Assembly (NCBI GenBank): GCA_016208645.1
Contig: JACQXP010000195.1
Coordinates: forward strand, 1 to 36,616
DNA from: Candidatus Methylomirabilota bacterium
GTDB lineage: Bacteria; Methylomirabilota; Methylomirabilia; Methylomirabilales; 2-02-FULL-66-22
Length of the DNA: 36,616 nt
Reading direction: 5' to 3'
Of this stretch, positions 28,895 to 36,520 are shown in pieces. Numbering within the stretch: position 1 is the first letter of the stretch; every line of letters begins with the position of its first letter. A program made the position numbers and the translations under genes. The notes under the pieces were generated by a model. That model saw only the letters and a list, made by a program, of their open reading frames with translations, was not told the origin of the DNA and did not search any database.

Positions 28895-30492
28895 AAGTTC
28901 GGCGTGCTGCCTGTTGTCCGTTTCCCCCGCCCCCGGATCGCCGCCAGGGCCCAGCCCACTTCCTCGCAGCGCAAGGCCGCAGCCGTCGCCCCGAAGAGCG
29001 CCGCCGCCACGGCCATTTCGCCGAGCAGGAGGGCGGCCTTCGGGAGCACCCGGGGGACGGCCAAGAGGTCCCACCACCCCTGCGAAAGAATCCCCCACGC
29101 CGCCATGGGCAGGCACGCCACGGCCACCCTGGCCGCCGCCCGGAGGAGCCGCCGGCCACCCAACAGGCCGATGCGGCCCCGCAGGCGCATGAACAGGAAA
29201 AGGAAGTTGCTGGCGGACGCCAGGGCCGTCGCCAGGGCGAGGCCCGTGGCCCCGAGCCGTCCCATGAGCAGGACGCTGGCGGCGATGTTCACCGCCACCG
29301 CCAGCATCCCTGTCGTGACCGGGGTCCGGGTGTCGTGCATCGCGTAGAAGGCCGGAGCCAGGATCCGGTTGCCGATGTAAAAGGTGAGCCCCAGCGCGTA
29401 GCCCACCAGGATCTCGGCGGTGAGCAGCGTGACCGGCCGGGTGAAGGCCCCCCGCTCGAAGAGGACGTGCAGGATGGGCACCCGGAACACGATCAACCCC
29501 ACGATGGCCGGCAGGGTCAGGAAGAAGGCCAGGCGCAGGCTGCCCTGCAGCGCTCCCTTCATCTCCTCGACGGCGTCCTTGGCCATGGAGGCGGCCATGA
29601 CCGGCAGCGCCCCCGTGGCGATGGCGACCCCGATCACGCCGATGGGAAACTGCACCAGGCGGAAGGCGTACGTCAGGGCCGCCACGCTGCCCTGGGCCAG
29701 GAACGAGGCCAAGAGCGTTCCCACGAAGACGTTGATCTGCGTGATGGCGAGCCCCGCCACGCCGGGCGCCATCAGGCGGGCGATCTGCCAGACGCGCGGG
29801 TCCCGGGGAGCCACCCGGAGCCTCGGTCGCCACCCGCGCGCCAGCGCGGCCGGGACCTGGATCAGTAACTGGCCGGCGCCTCCCACCAGGACCGCGATCC
29901 CCAGGGGAAGGATGGGATTGCGGGCGCCGGGGGCGACCAGCAAGGCGGCGGCGATCATGGCGATGTTCAACACCGTCGGGGAGAGGGCCGGCGCCAGGAA
30001 GTGGCCCAGCGAGTTCAGGATCGCCATGAACAATGCGGCCAGGCCAACCAGGAAGATGTAGGGGAACATCACCCGGAGGAGCTGGACGGTGAGCTCGAGT
30101 TTGCCGGGCACCTCCGCGAAGCCGGGCGCCAGGAGCCGGACGATCGCCGGCGCCAGCAGGACCCCCAGCAGCGTCACGCCCGCCAGGACCACGACCAGGG
30201 TGCCCATCACGGCCGAGGCGAGGTCCCACGCGGCGTCCCGGCCCTCCCGGGTCGCGGTCCGGGTGAAGGTGGGAATGAAGGCGGCCGAGAGAGCCCCCTC
30301 CCCCAGGAGTTCGCGGAGGGTGCTGGGAATCCGGAAGGCCACGAAGAAGGCATCGGCCAGCATGCCCGCCCCGAAGAGCCAGGCGATGGCCATGTCCCGG
30401 ACGAAACCCAGGAGCCGGCTGAAGAGCGTGGCCAGGCTGACCACACCGGCGGCCGAGGCGATCTGCCGCACGTGCCCGGCCTGCGTGGTCAT
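28891..30492 (-). CDS. murJ: lipid II flippase MurJ
   Basis: 533 residues from ATG 30492 (MTTQAGHVRQIASAAGVVSLATLFSRLLGFVRDMAIAWLFGAG); TTG 30522 is less likely. Fourteen membrane spans are expected, including the MATE/MOP-family signatures 'SRLLGFVRDMAIAWLFGAGMLADAFFVAFRIPSTLRELLGEGALSAAFIPTF', 'FPYIFLVGLAALFMAILNSLGHFLAPALSPTVLNI' and 'YAFRLVQFPIGVIGVAIATGALP'. It flips lipid II for peptidoglycan assembly. Its 3' end meets the truncated toxin gene, with 4 bp overlap, and the final residues (GKRTTGSTPNF) may be new. It is divergent from rpsT. Confidence 0.95.
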   Translation of the reverse strand: MTTQAGHVRQIASAAGVVSLATLFSRLLGFVRDMAIAWLFGAGMLADAFFVAFRIPSTLRELLGEGALSAAFIPTFTRTATREGRDAAWDLASAVMGTLVVVLAGVTLLGVLLAPAIVRLLAPGFAEVPGKLELTVQLLRVMFPYIFLVGLAALFMAILNSLGHFLAPALSPTVLNIAMIAAALLVAPGARNPILPLGIAVLVGGAGQLLIQVPAALARGWRPRLRVAPRDPRVWQIARLMAPGVAGLAITQINVFVGTLLASFLAQGSVAALTYAFRLVQFPIGVIGVAIATGALPVMAASMAKDAVEEMKGALQGSLRLAFFLTLPAIVGLIVFRVPILHVLFERGAFTRPVTLLTAEILVGYALGLTFYIGNRILAPAFYAMHDTRTPVTTGMLAVAVNIAASVLLMGRLGATGLALATALASASNFLFLFMRLRGRIGLLGGRRLLRAAARVAVACLPMAAWGILSQGWWDLLAVPRVLPKAALLLGEMAVAAALFGATAAALRCEEVGWALAAIRGRGKRTTGSTPNF

Positions 30493-30527
30493 GCCGACCT
30501 CGTCAAAAGAGGGAGCACGCAATGAGC

Positions 30528-30598
30528 TGAAACGTGAAGCGTGAAACGTGCTGGGGAACTGCCGGTCTGGGCCTTCACGTTTTACGTTTTACGTTTCA
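30528..30598. repeat. iterated 7-mer inverted repeat (GAAACGT-type)
   Basis: The left arm has three 7-mers GAAACGT, GAAGCGT, GAAACGT. The right arm has three facing 7-mers ACGTTTT, ACGTTTT, ACGTTTC. The arms match over 23 bases with 3 mismatches around a 25-nt loop. It sits between the divergent murJ and rpsT genes, where it cannot be the terminator of either gene. Confidence 0.75.
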
Positions 30599-30617
30599 CT
30601 TGTTCGGGAGAAATCCC

Positions 30618-30646
30618 TTGACATCCCTGCCCCACTCCTCTACAAG
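30618..30646 (+). promoter_or_regulatory. rpsT promoter
   Basis: TTGACA (30618-30623), 17 bases, TACAAG (30641-30646), 76 bases before the rpsT ATG. The -35 is perfect and the -10 has 4/6 matches. Confidence 0.65.
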
Positions 30647-30654
30647 AGGGGCGC

Positions 30655-30684
30655 CCTCCGGGGCACCGCAGGTGCCTCCGGAGG
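30655..30684 (+). promoter_or_regulatory. rpsT leader hairpin
   Basis: CCTCCGGGGCACC - GCA - GGTGCCTCCGGAGG pairs over 12-13 bases with one bulged base. It lies in the untranslated leader of S20, whose synthesis is autoregulated in other bacteria; a regulatory role here is inferred. The ribosome site AAAGGAG lies further down, near 30707-30713. Confidence 0.5.
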
Positions 30685-30721
30685 TGTTCGCGCCAGTTCA
30701 TTACGTAAAGGAGCCGGGATC

Positions 30722-31000
30722 ATGCCGATCATCAAATCCTCCATCAAGGACCTGCGGCGGACGGCGCGCCGGAGCGCGGTCAACCGGGCTGCCAAGGGCA
30801 AGGTCCGGTCCAACCTGAAGCGGGTCCGATCCGCCATCACCGAGAATCAGGGCCAGGCCGCAGCGCAGGCGATGGCCGCGGCCACGCCCGTCATTGACCG
30901 CGCCGTGAGCAAGAGGATCCTGCACAAGAACGCCGCCGCGCGGCACAAGTCCCGCCTGATGCGCCAGCTCAATCGCCTGACCAAGCCTGCGGCATCCTAG
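30722..31000 (+). CDS. rpsT: 30S ribosomal protein S20
   Basis: 92 residues: MPIIKSSIKDLRRTARRSAVNRAAKGKVRSNLKRVRSAITENQGQAAAQAMAAATPVIDRAVSKRILHKNAAARHKSRLMRQLNRL. The three long basic helices and 'VSKRILHKNAAARHKSRL' are diagnostic. The start has AAAGGAG eight bases upstream; the frame extends further upstream but that part is leader. It binds the 16S rRNA 5' domain. It is monocistronic, and its 3' end converges with lptE across 38 bases in which no strong terminator is visible. Confidence 0.97.
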   Translation: MPIIKSSIKDLRRTARRSAVNRAAKGKVRSNLKRVRSAITENQGQAAAQAMAAATPVIDRAVSKRILHKNAAARHKSRLMRQLNRLTKPAAS

Positions 31001-31038
31001 CCGGCCCGTCCCGTCCCCTCCACCACCCTTCACAATGA

Positions 31039-31590
31039 CTAAAGACCGTCCATGAGCCGGGCCACGACTCGGGCCGCCAGGTCCTGCGCGGCGCGCGCCG
31101 TGGCTTCCTCTTCCGCCGCCCGGGTGGCCACCACACCGGCCCCGGCGGTGTAAAACGCCTCCCCGACGATCTCCTCCTTCAGCAGGACCTTGTCCCCTCC
31201 CCGTTCCGCCAGCCGCAGGGTCAGGGTGATCCGGACGCGGAACCGGCGGCCGATGTCGGCCCGCTCGAAGGCGATGGGATCGTTCTGGTAGGCCGTCAGG
31301 CTGCCGCCCAGGACGGTGTCGGCGGCGTCCGGCGGGACGAGGCGTACCCGGCCATCCTGCTGAATCCGCTGCAGGATGGCGGCGCTGATGAGCCCCTGGA
31401 GGCCGGGCCGGAAGGTATCGTTGGTCAGGGCCGCCAGGTGGAGGCGCTGGATTTCGCGGGGCAGGTCGCCCACCCCTTCCGGATGATAGCCGCACCCGGC
31501 GAGCAGCAGACCGCACCCGGCGGCCAGCACGAGCAGGCGCACGGATCGCCCGGGTGTCCGACCGCGCTGGCGTGACCGGCGAATCCCCAT
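31039..31590 (-). CDS. lptE: LPS-assembly lipoprotein LptE
   Basis: 183 residues. A lipoprotein signal is present: basic start, hydrophobic VRLLVLAAGCGLLLAGC, and lipobox LAGC with Cys33. Then comes GYHPEGVGDLPREIQRLHLAALTNDTFRPGLQGLISAAILQRIQQDGRVRLVPPDAADTVLGGSLTAYQNDPIAFERADIGRRFRVRITLTLRLAERGGDKVLLKEEIVGEAFYTAGAG, which is the LptE pattern (a strand, a helix, then 'a.l.g.v..y....v.......v...r..v...v.l.d'). It plugs LptD at the outer membrane in lipopolysaccharide export. It starts 10 bases after leuS, the common leuS-lptE context; holA, often the next gene, is absent. Confidence 0.88.
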   Translation of the reverse strand: MGIRRSRQRGRTPGRSVRLLVLAAGCGLLLAGCGYHPEGVGDLPREIQRLHLAALTNDTFRPGLQGLISAAILQRIQQDGRVRLVPPDAADTVLGGSLTAYQNDPIAFERADIGRRFRVRITLTLRLAERGGDKVLLKEEIVGEAFYTAGAGVVATRAAEEEATARAAQDLAARVVARLMDGL

Positions 31591-31600
31591 GCCGTGGGGG

Positions 31601-34207
31601 TCAGGAGGTAACGACGATGTTGACGAGCTTGTCCGGGATGACGACCACCTTGCGGACGGCCTTGCCCCCCGTCCACGGCTGGACGCGCGGGTCGGCGAGC
31701 GCCAGCGCCCGGAGGCGATCCTCCGCGGTCCCCCGGGGGACGTGCTGCCGGCTGCGGACCTTGCCGTTCACCTGGACGACCACCTCGACCGTCTCGGCCT
31801 GGGCCAGGGCCGCATCGGCGACAGGCCAGGGCCGGCGGAAAATGCTCTCGCGGTGGCCCAGCATCTCCCAGAGCTCCTCCGCCAGGTGCGGCGCGAAGGG
31901 GGCGAGCATTGTCACCAGGGCGCTCACGCCCTCGGCGAACGCCAGGACCCGCTTGCGCCGGGGCGGCGCGAGGTCCGCCCCGAGTTCCTCCTGGAACTTG
32001 TTCAGCGAGTTCAGCAGCTCCATGAGGGCGGCAAGGGCCGTGTTGAAGTGGAACGCATCCTCCAGGTCGCGGGTGACCCTGGCGATCGTCTGGTGGGTCA
32101 CGCGCCGGAGGGCGCGGACCGCCTCGGCATGGACCCCGTCGTCCCAGGACAGGTCCCGGGCGGCGCGGATCCAGGCGGCGCGATCCTCCACCAGCCGCCA
32201 GACGCGGCTGAGGAATCGGAACGAGCCCTGGACGCCCTCGTCCGACCACTCCAGATCCTTCTCCGGGGGGGCGGCGAACAGCGAGAAGAGCCGGATGGTG
32301 TCGGCCCCGTAGCGCTCCAGGAGGTCATCCGGATCCACCACGTTCCGCTTGGACTTGGACATCTTTTCGGTCCGCCCGATCTCCACCGGCCGCTGGCATT
32401 CGGTACAGCGGCCCTGCGTGTCCACCTCCCCCGGCAGGCGGTAGCCGTGCTCGGGGCAGCGGTAGCTCTCCTTGCAGACCATGCCCTGCGTCAGCAGGTT
32501 GCTGAAGGGCTCGCTCACGCCGGTCAGGCCCAGGTCGCGGCACACCTTGGTGAAGAAGCGCGCGTACAAGAGGTGCAGTACGGCGTGCTCGATCCCTCCG
32601 ATATACTGGTCCACCGGCATCCAGTACTGCACCTTGCCAGGGTCCAGGGGGCGCGTCGTCTCATGGGGGCTGGTGAAACGGAGGAAGTACCAGGAGGAGT
32701 CCACGAAGGTGTCCATGGTGTCGGTCTCGCGCCGCGCCGGACGCCGGCAGGAAGGACACGTGGTCCGCACGAACTCCTCGACCCGCGCCAGGGGGGAGCC
32801 CCCGCTCATGGTGATATCCACGTCCTGGGGCAGGATCACGGGGAGGTCCCGTTCCGGCACGGGCACGCTGCCGCAGGTGTCGCAATAGATGATCGGGATG
32901 GGCGTCCCCCAGTACCGCTGGCGGGAGATGAGCCAGTCGCGGATCCGGTAATTCACCGCCCGCTTGCCGATCCCCTGCTCCTCCAGGAACTGGCAGACGG
33001 CCAGCTTCCCCTCCTCGCTCGCCATGCCGCTGAAGGCACCGGAATTGACCATGCTGCCCTCACCCTCGTAGGCGGACTCCAACGTTTCGCCGGAGCCGAC
33101 CGCCTCCCCCGGAGGCTGGATCACCACCCGGATCGGCAGCCGGTAGAGGCGCGCGAAGTCGAAGTCCCGCTGGTCGTGGGCCGGCACCGCCATGATCGCC
33201 CCGGTCCCGTACTCCATGAGGACGAAATTGGCCACCCAGATGGGGATGCGCTCCCGGGTCAGGGGATTGACGGCGGAGGCCCCCGTGAAGACCCCCTCCT
33301 TTTCGGCCGTGGCGTCGGTTCGCACGGCCCTGTCGGCCCGGCGCATGCGGGCGACGAAGTCCCGAAGCGTGGACTCCCGGGGGGTGCCGGCCGACAGCGA
33401 CATGGCCAGGGGATGCTCGGGCGCCAGCACCATGAAGGTGGCGCCGAACAGCGTGTCGGGTCGCGTGGTGAAGATGCGGAGGCTCCCGCCATCCACCAGG
33501 GGGAAATCCACCTCGGCCCCCACGCTCTTCCCGATCCAGTTGCGCTGCATGACCCGGACCCGCTCGGGCCAGCCCGTCAGGGTCTCCAGGTCCCCCAGCA
33601 GCTCCTCCACGTAGGCGGTGATCTTCAGGAACCATTGCTCCAGCTCCTTCTGGACCACCGGCGTGTCGGTGTGCCGCCAGCAGACGCCTCCCTCGGCCTG
33701 TTCGTTGCTCAGCACCGACTGGCACAGCTCGCACCAGTTCACGGGGGCGCGACCCCGGTAGGCCAGGCCTCGATCCAGGAGCTTTAGGAAGAACCACTGG
33801 TTCCAGCGGTAGTAGGCGGGATCGCAGCAGTTGACCTCGCGGGACCAGTCGTACGAGAACCCCATGCGCCGGAGCTGCGACTGCATGTAGGCGATGTTGT
33901 CGGTGGTCCACTTGGCGGGGTGGACCCCGTGCTCGAAGGCCGCGTTCTCGGCCGGGAAGCCGAAGGCATCCCAGCCCATGGGGTGCAGCACGTTGAAGCC
34001 GCGCATGGTCAGGTAGCGCGCCACCACGTCGCCGATGGAGTAGTTGCGCACGTGCCCCATGTGGATCTTGCCCGAGGGGTACGGATACATTTCCAGGCAG
34101 TAGTACTTCGGGCGCGCCGGGTCTTCCGTGACGGCGAAGAGGCGCTGGGCCTCCCAGACCTCCTGCCACTTCGCCTCGATGCGTGTGAAGTCGTAGCCAC
34201 GAGCCAT
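31601..34207 (-). CDS. leuS: leucyl-tRNA synthetase
   Basis: 868 residues from ATG 34207 (MARGYDFTRIEAKWQEVWEAQRLFAVTED), which has GGAGG six bases upstream; the 64-residue extension upstream is not native. Signatures: YPYPSGKIHMGHVRNYSIGD (HIGH-type, HMGH at 49-52), GWDAFGFPAENAA, the CP1 editing domain (LKWFLKI-like EQWFLKITAYVEELL, TRPDTLFGATFMVLAPEHPL), a cysteine pair zinc site (CRCPEHG/CTECQRP region), and EKMSKSKRNVVDPDD (KMSKS near residue 615). The C-terminus ends VVQVNGKVRSRQHVPRG...VRKVVVIPDKLVNIVV. It charges tRNA-Leu and hydrolyses mischarged norvaline/isoleucine. Confidence 0.97.
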   Translation of the reverse strand: MARGYDFTRIEAKWQEVWEAQRLFAVTEDPARPKYYCLEMYPYPSGKIHMGHVRNYSIGDVVARYLTMRGFNVLHPMGWDAFGFPAENAAFEHGVHPAKWTTDNIAYMQSQLRRMGFSYDWSREVNCCDPAYYRWNQWFFLKLLDRGLAYRGRAPVNWCELCQSVLSNEQAEGGVCWRHTDTPVVQKELEQWFLKITAYVEELLGDLETLTGWPERVRVMQRNWIGKSVGAEVDFPLVDGGSLRIFTTRPDTLFGATFMVLAPEHPLAMSLSAGTPRESTLRDFVARMRRADRAVRTDATAEKEGVFTGASAVNPLTRERIPIWVANFVLMEYGTGAIMAVPAHDQRDFDFARLYRLPIRVVIQPPGEAVGSGETLESAYEGEGSMVNSGAFSGMASEEGKLAVCQFLEEQGIGKRAVNYRIRDWLISRQRYWGTPIPIIYCDTCGSVPVPERDLPVILPQDVDITMSGGSPLARVEEFVRTTCPSCRRPARRETDTMDTFVDSSWYFLRFTSPHETTRPLDPGKVQYWMPVDQYIGGIEHAVLHLLYARFFTKVCRDLGLTGVSEPFSNLLTQGMVCKESYRCPEHGYRLPGEVDTQGRCTECQRPVEIGRTEKMSKSKRNVVDPDDLLERYGADTIRLFSLFAAPPEKDLEWSDEGVQGSFRFLSRVWRLVEDRAAWIRAARDLSWDDGVHAEAVRALRRVTHQTIARVTRDLEDAFHFNTALAALMELLNSLNKFQEELGADLAPPRRKRVLAFAEGVSALVTMLAPFAPHLAEELWEMLGHRESIFRRPWPVADAALAQAETVEVVVQVNGKVRSRQHVPRGTAEDRLRALALADPRVQPWTGGKAVRKVVVIPDKLVNIVVTS

Positions 34208-34234
34208 GCAGACCCTCCGGTCACCGATCGGTTG

Positions 34235-34263
34235 TATGTAGCACGAGTCCCCGGCCTTGGCAA
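34235..34263 (-). promoter_or_regulatory. possible leuS promoter
   Basis: Minus strand: TTGCCA (34263-34258), 17 bases, TACATA (34240-34235), 28 bases before the ATG. The -10 match is modest. Confidence 0.3.
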
Positions 34264-34353
34264 GGGCGAGCGTGCCGCCCGGGGCAGGCAAGAACGTTCG
34301 GGGCACCCACGCCACGGCGGTGGTTATCCACCGCGGTGCCGTGGGTCCCGGCT

Positions 34354-34411
34354 GTTCGATGGTTCGGTCGTTCCAGAACAACCGAACGCCCGAACGCACG
34401 AACGGTCGAAC
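34354..34411. repeat. iterated 8-mer inverted repeat (GTTCG/GAACG-type)
   Basis: The left arm has GTTCGATG, GTTCGGTC, GTTCC. The right arm has four facing 8-mers, each containing GAACG (ACCGAACG, CCCGAACG, CACGAACG, GTCGAAC). The arms match over 21 bases with about 16 pairs. It lies in the gap between the response-regulator stop and the leuS start, in a position to end the response-regulator message. Confidence 0.7.
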
Positions 34412-34426
34412 GCTTCTGGGTAGGTG

Positions 34427-35371
34427 TCAGGTGGCGAGACGGCCCTCCAGCTCGCGGACGCGGGCCTCCAGGGTCGCGATGACCTGCCGCTTCTCGCGGA
34501 GCTCGGCGAAGTGGTGGACGGCCCGGCGGATCGCCAGAATCACCAGCTCGTGCTGGAGGCCTTTCACAATGAAGTCGAAGGCGCCAAGCTTGAGGGCCGT
34601 GATGGCGTTCTGGGAGCTGGGGTGGGCGGTGAGGATGATCACCGGAAGATCAGGGGCCCGCTTCCGGAACTGCTCCAGCGTTTCCAGGCCGGAGAGCCCT
34701 GGCATCATGATGTCCAGCACCACGGCCTCCACGGGATGCTGGGGCAGCGCCGCCAGCGCCTCGGTCCCGCTGGCCACCGCCACCACCCGGAATCCACGCT
34801 CCACCAAGAGATCGCCATAAAACTGGCGCGTGAGTTCCTCGTCGTCCACCAGCAGGATCACGGGAGCGGCGCGATCTCCTCCCTCGCGGGAGGGCTCCGA
34901 GGGGACGGCGGGCGCGCCCTTCAGCGCCCGGCGGCGATGACTGTGGCGGGCCACCTCCAGCTCGTGCAGGTAGGCCAGCGTCCGGTCCAGATCCTGTCGC
35001 AGGTGGCGCACCCGCAGCATCGCCTCCACCCGGGCCAGCACCTCGGCGGATTGAATCGGCTTCGTCAGGTAATCGTCGGCCCCCAGGGTCAGGACCCGCT
35101 CCTTGGTGCCGAAATGGTCCAGGGCCGTGATGACGATGATCGGGATGCGGGCCGTTCGCTCCTGCGCGCGCAGCATCTCGCAGACCTCGAACCCGCTCAC
35201 CCCCGGCATGATGAGGTCCAGGAGGATGATCTCCGGCAGATCCTCCTCCACCGCCTGGAGCGCCTGGCGCCCGTTGCTGGCCTTGCGGATCGTGTGGCCG
35301 GCGGGCGCCAGGATGCCCTCCAGCAGCTCCAGGTTCTCGGGCTCATCATCCACGACCAGGATGGATGGCAT
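34427..35371 (-). CDS. response regulator with two receiver domains and no output domain
   Basis: 314 residues. REC1 at 3-118: acidic pair Asp8/Asp9, phospho-acceptor Asp52 (LLDLIMPG), Thr82 and Lys104 (YLTKPI). A helical linker follows (MLRVRHLRQDLDRTLAYLHELEVARHSHRRRALKG). REC2 at about 170-285: Asp176/Asp177, phospho-acceptor Asp220 (VLDIMMPG), Thr248 and Lys270 (FIVKG). A basic heptad-like C-terminal helix ends the protein (HHFAELREKRQVIATLEARVRELEGRL). All phosphorylation residues of both domains are present, but no DNA-binding, enzymatic or kinase domain exists. It probably acts as a phosphate relay or protein-binding switch. No partner kinase is nearby. GGGAGG precedes the ATG. Confidence 0.9.
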   Translation of the reverse strand: MPSILVVDDEPENLELLEGILAPAGHTIRKASNGRQALQAVEEDLPEIILLDLIMPGVSGFEVCEMLRAQERTARIPIIVITALDHFGTKERVLTLGADDYLTKPIQSAEVLARVEAMLRVRHLRQDLDRTLAYLHELEVARHSHRRRALKGAPAVPSEPSREGGDRAAPVILLVDDEELTRQFYGDLLVERGFRVVAVASGTEALAALPQHPVEAVVLDIMMPGLSGLETLEQFRKRAPDLPVIILTAHPSSQNAITALKLGAFDFIVKGLQHELVILAIRRAVHHFAELREKRQVIATLEARVRELEGRLAT

Positions 35372-35493
35372 GGGTCGCCTCCCTCGGTGCGCTTGCGCCG
35401 CGGCCGCCAGGCCGCCTCATTCTACCGAACCGGGGGCGTCTGACAAGTCAAATCTCCTGCCCACCCATGAGGCCGGCCTGCCGGGCAGCGCGG

Positions 35494-36228
35494 TCAGTAC
35501 TGCACCTCCACCAGGCACAGCCCGTGCGGGGGCAGCGTCTTCCCGGCCCGCCGGCGGTCGCGGGAGGCCAGCGCCGCCTCCACCTCCGCCGGGTCCCGCC
35601 TCCCCCGCCCCACCTCGAGGAGGCTCCCCACCAGGATCCGCACCATGTGCTGGAGGAAGGCGTTCGCCGTGATCTCGAAGTGCCAGAGATCGCCCGCGAT
35701 CCGCCAGGAGGCGTCCAGGATGGTGCGCACCGGCGTCCGGGCCGTGCAGCTCGCCGCGCGAAAGGCGGAGAAGTCGTGCGTGCCGACCAGGACGCGGGCC
35801 GCCCGCGCCATGGCATCCAGATCCAGGAGATGTGGCACGAACAGGGTGTGCCGGGCCAGCCAGGCCGAGGGGTAATCCCGGCGGAGCAGCGTGTAGCGGT
35901 ACGTCTTGGAACGGGCCGAGCGGCGGGCGTCGAAGCCCGGGGGGACTTCCTCGGCGTGGCAGACCACGATGTCCCGGGGCAGGCTGGCATTCAAGGCCTT
36001 GCGCAGGGTGAGCGGATCCAGGCGCAGGTCGGCGGCGAGACTGGCCACCTGCCCCAGGGCATGCACGCCGGCGTCGGTGCGTCCCGCCCCGGTCACCTGC
36101 ACGGGGACGCCTGCGATCCGGGTCAGCGCGGCCCGCAGGACGCCCTGGATCGTCGGCAGGCCGGGCTGCACCTGCCAGCCATGATACGCCGTCCCCTCGT
36201 ACTCCAGGATCAGCTTGAACCGGCGCAC
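35494..36228 (-). CDS. truA: tRNA pseudouridine synthase A
   Basis: 244 residues from GTG 36228 (VRRFKLILEYEGTAYHGWQVQPGLPTIQGVLRAALTRIAG), with GGAGA eight bases upstream; the frame extends to 36393 but that section has no family resemblance. The catalytic Asp52 is in TGAGRTDAGVHALGQ, followed by LNASLPRDIVVCHAEEVPPGFDARRSARSKTYRY, GTHDFSAFRA, NAFLQHMVRILVGSLLEVG and LPPHGLCLVEVQY. It modifies U38-40 in the anticodon arm. It follows a complicated inverted repeat at 36283-36331 and lies 122 bases upstream of the response regulator, in the same direction. Confidence 0.95.
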   Translation of the reverse strand: MRRFKLILEYEGTAYHGWQVQPGLPTIQGVLRAALTRIAGVPVQVTGAGRTDAGVHALGQVASLAADLRLDPLTLRKALNASLPRDIVVCHAEEVPPGFDARRSARSKTYRYTLLRRDYPSAWLARHTLFVPHLLDLDAMARAARVLVGTHDFSAFRAASCTARTPVRTILDASWRIAGDLWHFEITANAFLQHMVRILVGSLLEVGRGRRDPAEVEAALASRDRRRAGKTLPPHGLCLVEVQY

Positions 36229-36282
36229 GTCCGGGTCTCCGGCAAGGTGCGAGTTGGCGATGACCTGTTTCTCGGTCAGCAC

Positions 36283-36331
36283 ATTTTTACCAGATGGGGG
36301 ATTTTTACCGTACGGGTAAAATACACCATCT
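36283..36331. repeat. nested inverted repeat upstream of truA
   Basis: TTTTACC (36303-36309) - GTACG - GGTAAAA (36315-36321) is a perfect 7-bp stem, enclosed by AGATGG (36292-36297) and CCATCT (36326-36331). ATTTTTACC also occurs as a direct repeat (36283 and 36301). It lies 55 bases before the truA start and could be an operator or a leader structure. Confidence 0.6.
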
Positions 36332-36386
36332 CGTCCATCTCCGCCAATGAGAGGAGGGCACCCGGCCAACTTTGCAAACGACTGGC

Positions 36387-36422
36387 TTGACACGCATCGT
36401 GGGGTCAGTTAGGGGTACCCCT
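36387..36422 (+). promoter_or_regulatory. TTGACA box and palindrome before the right-edge gene
   Basis: TTGACA (36387-36392) is a perfect -35 box but no good -10 stands 17 bases on. The 12-bp palindrome AGGGGTACCCCT (36411-36422) overlaps the expected -10 region and could be an operator for the gene that starts at 36521. Confidence 0.35.
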
Positions 36423-36520
36423 GGAGAAAGGATGGTTGGGAAAGGTCCCGACTGGCATTCCGGGTTGCCTCTGCGAGTCCTGCTTTCTGGCGGCCGGAAC
36501 CTGGGATAGGGAGGCCGGAC

